Shown here: positions 1 to 5,489 of the stretch, piece after piece
Numbering within the stretch: position 1 is the stretch's first letter
Layout of the letters: each line of letters begins with the position of its first letter
From: an uncultured Mucilaginibacter sp.
Lineage (GTDB): Bacteria > Bacteroidota > Bacteroidia > Sphingobacteriales > Sphingobacteriaceae
Direction: 5' to 3'
NCBI GenBank assembly: GCA_946479225.1
Contig: CAMLFI010000204.1
Location: 1-5,489, forward strand
Length of the DNA: 5,489 bases
Translations under genes and position numbers: made by a program
Notes under the pieces: model-generated
What the model was told of the DNA's origin: nothing
Database searches by the model: none
What the model saw: only the letters and a program-made list of their open reading frames with translations

Positions 1-47
1 GACCACCGAGATCTACACTCTTTCCCTACACGACGCTCTTCCGATCT
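1..47 (+). other. Illumina TruSeq universal (P5) adapter, contaminating sequence
   Basis: These 47 bases match, base for base as I recall it, the last 47 of the 58-base TruSeq universal adapter, beginning GACCACCGAGATC and ending at the read-1 primer terminus GCTCTTCCGATCT. They are synthetic and not part of the organism's genome. Genomic sequence begins at base 48. The contig end therefore comes from an untrimmed read, and anything starting inside these bases, including an apparent TTG start codon at 47-49 that uses the last adapter base, is an artefact. Confidence 0.98.
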
Positions 48-832
48 TGTTGGAGCCTACCATAGCCAACTACTTCCGTAACTCGGCGCAAAAAAGCGAC
101 GTAATAGAGTTTTTGGCTAACCGTATCCAAAGACAGGATGAAGCAAAGCACCACATCAGCAAGGTATTGGCCGATTACAATGTGGTAGGTGTTGATACCC
201 TGATAGGCGACATTGTGCCACCGGAAGCTTTGATGAAAACCTTAACCGACCGTAAACTGGCCGAGCAGGAAAAGATAACTTACGAGATACAGTGCAACGC
301 CCAATTGGAGCGCCAGGAATTTGAAAGTGCCAAGGCAGGCGCCGATATGCAACCCGAGGTGGTAAAATCAACTCGCCAGGTTGAGATTAACACCCAGTTA
401 GCAGCATCAAAAGTAGCCTCTGCACGTGGCGAGGCCGAGTCAAAAACCATTAATGCTAAAGCGGATGCCGAAGTAAAGACCATTAATGCCAAAGCGGACG
501 CCGAAGTGAAAACAGTTAACGCTACCGCAGATGCCAACTCAACAACTTTAAACGGTACTGCCGAAGCCGGTAAGATCAAAGCTGTGGGTTTAGCTGAAGC
601 CGAAGTTACCAAACAAAAAACCGAAGCCATGGGCTCTGAGCAATATGCCATTGTGCGTGTAGCCGAAACATTGGCTGCTAACCACATAAAACTGGTGCCC
701 GAAATTTTGGTAAGCGGTGCTGGCGGCAACGGTAACGGATTGCTGGATGCCTTAATAGGCAGCGAGATGCTGAAAAAAATGCAGGCAGAGACGATTGTCT
801 TACACGACAAAACGGATAAGCCGGCTAAATAA
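48..832 (+). CDS. Flotillin-like SPFH/band 7 domain protein, C-terminal part (5' truncated)
   Basis: This is the last ~260 residues of a flotillin-type membrane-associated scaffold protein; the reading frame has codons starting at 50, 53 and so on. The family forms oligomers at the inner membrane and is linked to membrane microdomain organisation. The first ~70 residues look like the end of the SPFH domain: the stretch around DTLIGDIVPPEALMKTLTDR (residues ~50-69, counting from base 47) is typical. A long charged helix follows, with Ala/Glu-rich repeats at ~122-187, as in flotillin C-terminal coiled coils. The tail has the family-like segment KLVPEILVSGAGGNGNGLLD and then a short charged end. 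The N-terminal membrane anchor and most of the SPFH domain are missing because the contig ends in adapter sequence; the TTG at 47 is not a real start. The stop is TAA at 830-832, followed by a terminator. Family assignment is firm, but the substrate or partner cannot be told. Confidence 0.88.
410..607 (+). repeat. Six tandem 11-residue (33-base) repeats in the SPFH protein
   Basis: Six consecutive 11-residue units occupy residues 122-187, counting from base 47: KVASARGEAES, KTINAKADAEV, KTINAKADAEV, KTVNATADANS, TTLNGTAEAGK and IKAVGLAEAEV. Units 2 and 3 (bases 443-475 and 476-508) are identical in protein but differ at four bases, all at third codon positions. The pattern is hydrophobic at the third to fourth position, with Ala and an acidic residue near the end of each unit. 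Eleven-residue periodicity is typical of hendecad coiled coils or amphipathic helices, which fits the Glu-Ala-rich C-terminal region of flotillins. Confidence 0.85.
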
Positions 833-856
833 ATTTGACCTAGCCTTATCCGATGG

Positions 857-882
857 AGCGCCCCGAAAGGGGCGCTTTTTTT
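857..882 (+). terminator. Rho-independent terminator after the SPFH gene
   Basis: A perfect 8-base-pair stem pairs AGCGCCCC (857-864) with GGGGCGCT (869-876). It encloses a GAAA tetraloop (865-868) and is followed by an uninterrupted T run at 876-882. It sits 24 bases after the SPFH stop codon, in the right orientation to end that transcript, so the small gene that follows probably needs its own promoter. Confidence 0.92.
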
Positions 883-974
883 GTTCTGCCCATCCAAACT
901 CCAAATTTGATTAGGCAGCATCAAAGGAAACTATTTCATATGATTGTGAAACCAAACACAAAATCATCATTGAT

Positions 975-1208
975 GTGAACTGCAAGCCAATGGATAAGTT
1001 ACTTGAGGAATACATCGTTAAAAACAATTTATATGATGAGAAGCAGACGGTGTTTTTAAAATATAGTTTGCCTCATAAGGAAGCTGACAATCTTAAAGAT
1101 TTATTGTCCAATCTAAATTACGATGAAGCCCGAACTTTTCCGGTGTACTATGGAATAATGAAAATGATAACATCAAAGTCTGATTACAAGGCGCAATTAG
1201 ATGGCTAA
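975..1208 (+). CDS. Small protein of uncertain function; possible FRG-domain C-terminal fragment
   Basis: This open frame of 77 codons can start at GTG 975 or at ATG 990 (72 residues); neither has a convincing ribosome binding site. The protein is charged, mostly helical in character and lacks a signal or membrane segment. Its second half, around LKYSLPHKEADNLKDLL then NYDEARTFPVYYGIMKMI, resembles what I recall of the C-terminal end of FRG-domain proteins (a strand ending in Pro, a helix, then a 'FPG.dGi' motif), but the usual Gly-Asp of that motif is Val-Tyr/Tyr here. The frame is open back to 915 without any ATG, and the upstream in-frame reading (HKIIIDVN just before and over the GTG) looks protein-like. 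The gene may therefore be the surviving 3' end of a longer, decayed gene. Base composition is more AT-rich by eye than the neighbours. The coding call is moderate; the family call is weak. Confidence 0.5.
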   Translation: MNCKPMDKLLEEYIVKNNLYDEKQTVFLKYSLPHKEADNLKDLLSNLNYDEARTFPVYYGIMKMITSKSDYKAQLDG

Positions 1209-1257
1209 AGTGGCAGCAGAGCCGCTTTATTAATTAAAAGCAGATCTTGTATAAAGT

Positions 1258-2094
1258 TTATATATCCAGTTTTTCAAGGTAAGCCATATTGATTTTAGTG
1301 CTTTCTAATGGCGAAACCGGATATTCCTCTTGTTCAACAAAAAAATATTTCATACCGGCATCTTTACTGTGTTTTAATAAGCCCACTATATCCAAAGTTC
1401 CGTTGCCAAACTCGGTACTGCGGGGGCCTTTCATATCTTTTAAATGCCATAACGGGAAACGGCCTTTGTAATTTTTGAAATATTCAAACGGGTCTTTTCC
1501 GGCGGCTAATACCCAACCCAGGTCCATTTCCATATGTACCAGTTGCGGATCGGTGTTTTTTAACATTACATCGTAAAGCACTTCTCCTCCTTCCTGTTGA
1601 AACTCGGTATTATGGTTGTGAAAGCCAAACTTAACACCTTTTTTTTTACAATCTTCGCCTGCCTTATTAAACGTGTCCGACACCTTTTTATAGTTATCAA
1701 CTGTTTGGCCGCGGCTGGGCAGAGTAGAGCATATCAGATATTCCTGTCCTGACTCGGCAGCCTGTGCAACGGTGTTCTCCCATTTGCTGTCAATGCTGCA
1801 ATGCGCGCTGCGAAGGGTCATGCCCAGATCTTTGCAGGTTTTTTGCATTTCAACAGGGGTTAAACCGTAAAACAGCCCGAGGTTGCTGGCGGCAGATTCT
1901 ATTTGTGTAATACCCAGGTCGGCAATTATTTTGAGCGTTCCTTTAGCATCAGCCATCATTTCTTTGCGAAAGGTATACAACTGTATGCCAATGGTTTTTA
2001 TCTTTTTAGGCCCGGCTGTTGCCAGTGAAGGTAAAAGCATTGACCCGGCAGCCAAAACTCCCATATTTTTCAAAAAATTACGACGGTTTTCCAT
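1258..2094 (-). CDS. Tat-exported sugar phosphate isomerase/epimerase-like TIM-barrel protein
   Basis: This 278-residue protein belongs to the AP_endonuc_2 / xylose isomerase-like TIM-barrel family, whose members isomerise, epimerise or eliminate sugars using a divalent metal. The N-terminus NRRNFLKNMGVLAAGSMLLP (residues 3-22) is a twin-arginine signal with a likely cleavage site near ATA-G (25-28), so it should fold in the cytoplasm and act in the periplasm. The barrel begins with KTIGIQLYTFR (33-43). Candidate metal or catalytic residues at the expected strand ends are E66, H98, H159 and H161, E189 and D191, H217 and D220 (WHLKDMKG), and E254 (FVEQEEY). The length suits the family. The ATG at 2094 is supported by the signal peptide. 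It lies 38 bases after the sugar dehydrogenase gene, with no terminator or clear promoter between, so the two are probably co-transcribed. The substrate is unknown; a keto-sugar or keto-glycoside made by the neighbour is a reasonable guess. Confidence 0.88.
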   Translation of the reverse strand: MENRRNFLKNMGVLAAGSMLLPSLATAGPKKIKTIGIQLYTFRKEMMADAKGTLKIIADLGITQIESAASNLGLFYGLTPVEMQKTCKDLGMTLRSAHCSIDSKWENTVAQAAESGQEYLICSTLPSRGQTVDNYKKVSDTFNKAGEDCKKKGVKFGFHNHNTEFQQEGGEVLYDVMLKNTDPQLVHMEMDLGWVLAAGKDPFEYFKNYKGRFPLWHLKDMKGPRSTEFGNGTLDIVGLLKHSKDAGMKYFFVEQEEYPVSPLESTKINMAYLEKLDI

Positions 2095-2132
2095 AAATAG
2101 ACGTTTATATTTTGGGTTTATAATACTGTGTT

Positions 2133-4859
2133 TTATTGGTTGGAGATGTTGTACCTTATACTGTTTAGCCTTATAGGCGAACCATTAAATACAAAGTAAA
2201 TATCGGTAACTCCTGTACTTTCATTCAGATCAATTTTAAAGCTGTTTAAACCGGTATAACTGCCTGAAAATTTACCCAGTAATTTGCCCTGCAATGAGCC
2301 TGCATACACCTCTACAGTACCCGCAGCATCAGTAGCATCCCGGCCTCGGGCCGATGCGCCTATCAAAGCTATCTGCTTAATTCCCGTTAAATCAATTTTA
2401 TTGAATTTTAACCAGCCTCCGGCTTTGTTTGTGGTGGCCAACGTGCTGTCGGCATTAAAGTCAATATTCTGTGCTTTAGCAAGTTTTGATACCGGCATTA
2501 ATGGACTATGCAATACAATAACATGCTCGGTAGTTTGAGCGCCCACAAATTTTGTTCCCCTATCTGTATAAGCAGCGCGAAATATAAAAGTACCGTCGGG
2601 GTTTTCATCCGGGGGAACTTTGGTTATGTAAGTGCCTTTTACCGCCAGCGTTTTTGCCGCGCGCGGTGGTTTAGCAAGGCTCAGTATGTATTTAACAATC
2701 GCTTTAGCATCAGCATCGGCCATGTTGGTATGGGCGGGCATCATGGCGTCACCCCAAACGCCTTGTCCGCCTGCTATTATCTTTTTGGCTAAACGGTCGG
2801 GCGCTGCAAAATCGCCTTTATATTTTTGTGCTATCTGCATAAATGCCGGGCCCAATACTTTTTCGTTTGTGGCATGGCATGATCGGCAATCACTCCTGTT
2901 CATAACAGCAATAACCCCTGCAAACTGTGCAGAGGCATCAACGCTCATCTGTTTTTGAGCAACATCTGTAAGGTTATAGCCCTCGGCAAGGTAATTGGCG
3001 CTAACGGATACCTGTGCAGGCAATATTTTTTTGTTTTGCAGGCTGCCATCCTCTGCATCGCTTACGCTGACATCATAAGCTATACTTTGACCCGGAAAGA
3101 AGAAGTTGGAATTGCCTGCCGTAATATTAAAGTTCACCATAGGCGGCTCATTCCCTGCTTTTATAGTCACCGATTTGTTGTTGGTGGCGCCCTTGCTATC
3201 AGTAACAACAAGGGTTGCCCGGTATATGCCCGGCGACGTTAAAGTTATAAGGGGATTTGCCTGGTTAAGTATTTTATAAGTGCCGCCACCTTTGGTAATT
3301 ACCCACCTGTATTTTAAAACATCGCCTTTATCAAAGTCAATTGTGCCGGTTGATGATAGCGCCACATTTAAAGGAACAGCGCCCGCCGTTTTACTTGCAG
3401 ATACCTGTACCTGAGGCTTGCGGTTACCGCCGTTATATTCAAAACGTATCAATTGGGCTTCGGGGTTGTCTTTAAAATAGCCATTACCATATTCTAAAAC
3501 ATACAGATCACCTTGTGGCCCGAATTTCATATCTATGGGTCCGAGTAATTTCTGGTCCGCAAGAAAGGGCTCCATGCCGGCATAGTCGCCGTTTTGATCC
3601 ATGCTAACCACATGTATCCAGCCGCGCACCCAATCAGTAATAAACCATTTGCCTTCATAATATGCGGGGAATGGTCGTTTGGCATAGGTAAAATCGCTGC
3701 GGTGATAAATAGGGCCACCAACGGCGCTATTACCCCCGCTTCCTAACAGCGGGAACTCCGGAATTACGCTTTTGGGATAATATATCCATGCCGGTGTAGC
3801 GGGTAGTAATTCTTTAAGACCGGTATTGTTAGGTGAATTGTTAACTGGTTTTTCAGGATCAAAAAAATCACCGGACTCATTGGTCGCAAAATTATATTTA
3901 CGGTAAGCCTTGTTATTAGCTACAAAATAGGGCCAGCCAAAATTTCCCGGTTTTTTGGCGCGATTAAATTCATCGTATGATTGAGGGCCGCGTTTTTCAA
4001 AATCGTCACGCCCGCCGTCGGGGCCAACCTCGCCCCAGTATAACCAGCCAGTTTTGCTGTCAACAGTAAGCCGCCATGGGTTGCGGTTACCCATAGTATA
4101 AATTTCGGGGCGCGTTTTTGGCGTCCCTTTGGCAAACAGGTTACCTTCGGGTACGGTGTAAGTGCCATTGGCTTCGGGATGTATGCGTAGTATCTTTCCG
4201 CGCAGGTCGTTAGTGTTGGCAGATGATTTTTGTGAATCTTCCGGCGATTTGCCCGGTCGCTCATCTAACGGACTAAAACCCCCTGATGCTCTTGAAAATG
4301 TATTGTCGCCGGTGCTTAAATACAAGTTCTTGTATTTGTCAAAAACCATCCCGCCGCCTACATGGCAACATTCATAGCGCTGTGTTACAACAGTTAATAC
4401 TTCCTTGCGCGAGCCCTCCATCAATTTATTACCCAGCCAGGTGTATCTGGCCAAAACGTTTTTTGGCTCATCGCCGGCGGGAGAATAATAAATATAGATC
4501 CAATGGTTCTTATCAAAATCAGGGTCAAGTATCACACCCTGCAGGCCATCTTCGCCCTCAGAAATTTCGCCTGTCTGACTTACATATTTGGTGCTTACTG
4601 CAAATTGGCCAATTACGCTTGTTTTACCAGACACAGGATCATACACCTTTAATTTACCTTTTCGTTCTGCAAAAATTACGCGCCCATCTTTTAGTATTTG
4701 AAACTGCATTGGCTCTTCAACCCGTTGTGCCAATACAACTTTGGTAAAACGGTTATCATCGGGTTTAACGGGTGTTTGAGCAGTTGCTGCACTAAGGCTA
4801 GCGCCGCCTATTATTATAAGCGAAGTTAATAGCCGCAAAGCAAATAAAAGCTTATGCAT
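2133..4859 (-). CDS. Secreted PQQ-type sugar dehydrogenase fused to PKD, cytochrome c and CBM6-like domains
   Basis: The product is 908 residues. It opens with a Sec signal peptide (hydrophobic core LLTSLIIIGGASLSA, probable cleavage after ATA at 25-27, no lipobox cysteine). Residues ~36-476 are a six-bladed propeller of the soluble glucose/sorbosone dehydrogenase (GSDH) family, which oxidises sugars with PQQ and calcium. Motifs are ECCHVGGG (163-170, H166 probably the catalytic base), GNRNPWRL (257-264), GEVGPDGGRDDF (276-287, likely calcium-site region), DWVRGWI (409-415) and GDLYVLEYG (450-458). Residues ~480-568 are a PKD domain, and ~571-635 a second Ig-like module with VSDAEDG. Residues ~645-728 are a class I cytochrome c with haem site CRSCH (658-662) and axial-Met candidate in AMMPAH (M707). 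Residues ~740-905 form beta-sandwich sequence ending in a CBM6-like carbohydrate-binding domain (GGWLKFNKIDLTGIKQIALI at 814-833). The cytochrome probably receives electrons from the propeller. Some relatives also carry a ThuA domain, absent here. PQQ use is inferred; actual substrate unknown. Confidence 0.9.
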   Translation of the reverse strand: MHKLLFALRLLTSLIIIGGASLSAATAQTPVKPDDNRFTKVVLAQRVEEPMQFQILKDGRVIFAERKGKLKVYDPVSGKTSVIGQFAVSTKYVSQTGEISEGEDGLQGVILDPDFDKNHWIYIYYSPAGDEPKNVLARYTWLGNKLMEGSRKEVLTVVTQRYECCHVGGGMVFDKYKNLYLSTGDNTFSRASGGFSPLDERPGKSPEDSQKSSANTNDLRGKILRIHPEANGTYTVPEGNLFAKGTPKTRPEIYTMGNRNPWRLTVDSKTGWLYWGEVGPDGGRDDFEKRGPQSYDEFNRAKKPGNFGWPYFVANNKAYRKYNFATNESGDFFDPEKPVNNSPNNTGLKELLPATPAWIYYPKSVIPEFPLLGSGGNSAVGGPIYHRSDFTYAKRPFPAYYEGKWFITDWVRGWIHVVSMDQNGDYAGMEPFLADQKLLGPIDMKFGPQGDLYVLEYGNGYFKDNPEAQLIRFEYNGGNRKPQVQVSASKTAGAVPLNVALSSTGTIDFDKGDVLKYRWVITKGGGTYKILNQANPLITLTSPGIYRATLVVTDSKGATNNKSVTIKAGNEPPMVNFNITAGNSNFFFPGQSIAYDVSVSDAEDGSLQNKKILPAQVSVSANYLAEGYNLTDVAQKQMSVDASAQFAGVIAVMNRSDCRSCHATNEKVLGPAFMQIAQKYKGDFAAPDRLAKKIIAGGQGVWGDAMMPAHTNMADADAKAIVKYILSLAKPPRAAKTLAVKGTYITKVPPDENPDGTFIFRAAYTDRGTKFVGAQTTEHVIVLHSPLMPVSKLAKAQNIDFNADSTLATTNKAGGWLKFNKIDLTGIKQIALIGASARGRDATDAAGTVEVYAGSLQGKLLGKFSGSYTGLNSFKIDLNESTGVTDIYFVFNGSPIRLNSIRYNISNQ

Positions 4860-4913
4860 GATATAAGTGTTTAAAAAAGCTGTGTGATGAGCCGAAGAAA
4901 TTCGTTTTCAGTT

Positions 4914-4943
4914 CAATAATACAACTTTTTGTTTGATTACAAA
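4914..4943 (-). promoter_or_regulatory. Candidate Bacteroidota sigma-70 promoter for the dehydrogenase operon
   Basis: Read on the minus strand, TTTG (4943-4940) is followed by an 18-base spacer and TATTATTG (4921-4914). The Bacteroidota housekeeping consensus is TTTG about 19 bases before TAnnTTTG, so the -33 element is exact and the -7 element has one mismatch. Transcription would begin near 4907, giving a leader of about 48 bases before the ATG at 4859. The leader just upstream of the ATG is AT-rich with no Shine-Dalgarno sequence, as is common in this phylum. The site lies in the 179-base gap behind the oxidoreductase gene, so the dehydrogenase unit can be transcribed independently. Confidence 0.5.
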
Positions 4944-5038
4944 AGCTACATTTCGGTGGAATTGGTGCCCGGCAACATGCTGCTATGATATTCCGCCTGT
5001 TGTACGTCATGAACCAGTCACTACATAATCAATCACAA

Positions 5039-5488
5039 TCAACTATTCACCAACTTCGCCCGCTCATATTGTACCGGCCATTTCACATCGTGCCCAAGCA
5101 CATGCGCGGCATGCAGCGGGAAGTACGGATCGCGTAGCATTTCGCGTGCCATTATTACCATGTCGGCTTCGCCGGTTTGTATTATCTCGTCGGCTTGGGT
5201 GTGTGTAGTTATCAAGCCTACAGCTCCGGTTAAAATGCCTGTTTTGCGGATGGCTTCGGCAAACTCAACCTGGTAGCCGGGTTTTAAGGGGATCCGCGCC
5301 AGCACGTTACCGCCTGATGAGGTATCTATAAAATCAACACCCTTATCTTTTAAAATAATAGCCAATTTTATTGAGTCATCAATAGTCCAGCCGCCTTCCG
5401 TCCAGTCGGTTGCAGATAGGCGCAGAAATAACGGATTCTCTTCGGGCAAAACATGTATTACGTCATCAATAATCTCTAATGTTAAACG
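5039..5488 (-). CDS. YqjM-type old yellow enzyme (NADH:flavin oxidoreductase), C-terminal part, running off the right end
   Basis: This is the last 149 residues of an FMN-dependent ene-reductase of the old yellow enzyme family, which uses NAD(P)H to reduce activated carbon-carbon double bonds in the cytoplasm. The frame continues to the window edge: the residues RLNLEIIDDVIHVLPEE precede the TTG at 5447-5449, so that TTG is an internal leucine codon and the true start lies outside the window. Family marks in order are PLFLRLSATDW with EGGW, VDFIDTSSGG, the barrel segment TGAVGLITT, then GEADMVIMAREMLRDPYFPL, which forms the FMN phosphate-binding end of the barrel. The final PVQYERAKLVNS contains the arginine that, in YqjM-type enzymes, reaches into the active site of the neighbouring subunit. 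Full-length relatives have about 340-360 residues, so more than half is missing here. The stop is TGA at 5039-5041. Its link to the downstream sugar genes is unclear. Confidence 0.9.
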   Translation of the reverse strand, partial: RLTLEIIDDVIHVLPEENPLFLRLSATDWTEGGWTIDDSIKLAIILKDKGVDFIDTSSGGNVLARIPLKPGYQVEFAEAIRKTGILTGAVGLITTHTQADEIIQTGEADMVIMAREMLRDPYFPLHAAHVLGHDVKWPVQYERAKLVNS

Positions 5489-5489
5489 T

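Noticed and set aside
47..49. TTG as the start codon of the SPFH protein
   Set aside because: Its first base is the last base of the adapter; the protein begins in the middle of its SPFH domain, so this is a truncated gene and not a start.
280..924. Long open frame of 214 codons on the minus strand opposite the SPFH gene
   Set aside because: It is antisense to a clear protein family member, and its Ala/Ser/Leu-rich repeated translation simply mirrors the 33-base repeats on the other strand. It also runs through the intrinsic terminator.
906..939. TTTG (906-909) and TATTTCAT (932-939) as a promoter for the small gene
   Set aside because: The second element misses the TTG end of the TAnnTTTG consensus and the 22-base spacing is long, so the match is not better than chance in AT-rich sequence.
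1224..1241. Inverted repeat GCTTT / AAAGC between the convergent genes, as a bidirectional terminator
   Set aside because: Only five base pairs with an AT-rich loop and no T run on either side; too weak to call.
2095..2132. Separate promoter for the TIM-barrel gene in the 38-base gap
   Set aside because: Neither a TTTG nor a TAnnTTTG element is found at a suitable spacing, so co-transcription with the dehydrogenase is the simpler reading.
4286..4747. Plus-strand open frame of 153 codons within the dehydrogenase gene
   Set aside because: It lies entirely opposite well-conserved propeller coding sequence and its translation shows no recognisable domain; the other plus-strand frames between 2284 and 4377 are rejected on the same grounds.
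5030..5041. Perfect tandem CAATCA repeat over the oxidoreductase stop codon
   Set aside because: Only two 6-base copies; likely a chance or slippage feature with no sign of function.
5447..5449. TTG as the start of the old yellow enzyme gene
   Set aside because: The upstream in-frame codons to the window edge encode typical family sequence, so the frame continues beyond the window.

Overview
The window looks like the end of a short-read contig from a Bacteroidota chromosome, probably a Sphingobacteriaceae-like environmental species. This placement is inferred from gene content and style: a large secreted sugar dehydrogenase fused to PKD, cytochrome c and carbohydrate-binding modules; a Tat-exported sugar isomerase-like TIM barrel; absence of Shine-Dalgarno sites at most starts; and a TTTG / TAnnTTTG-type promoter. 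No taxonomic marker gene is present. The first 47 bases are not genomic: they match the 3' part of the Illumina TruSeq universal (P5) adapter.

Left part, plus strand: from base 48 to 832 runs the C-terminal part of a flotillin-like SPFH/band 7 protein, cut at its 5' end by the adapter, with a run of 11-residue helical repeats. A strong intrinsic terminator (857-882) closes it. A 77-codon small gene of uncertain identity follows (975-1208). It resembles the C-terminal end of an FRG-domain protein and may be a decayed remnant.

Middle and right part, minus strand: a two-gene unit is read from 4859 to 1258. First comes a 908-residue secreted protein: a PQQ-type six-bladed sugar/sorbosone dehydrogenase, a PKD domain, a second Ig-like module, a single-haem cytochrome c and a CBM6-like C-terminus. 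It is followed 38 bases later by a 278-residue Tat-exported sugar phosphate isomerase/epimerase-like (AP_endonuc_2 fold) protein. A candidate Bacteroidota sigma-70 promoter lies at 4914-4943. Upstream in the same direction, and running off the right end, is the C-terminal part of a YqjM-type old yellow enzyme.

The dehydrogenase and TIM barrel are both predicted to act outside the cytoplasm and to be co-transcribed, which suggests a periplasmic route: oxidise a sugar or glycoside, pass the electrons to the fused haem, then isomerise or eliminate the product. This pairing is the most interesting biology here, but each family is known. I see no CRISPR array, tRNA, rRNA, insertion sequence or phage gene.
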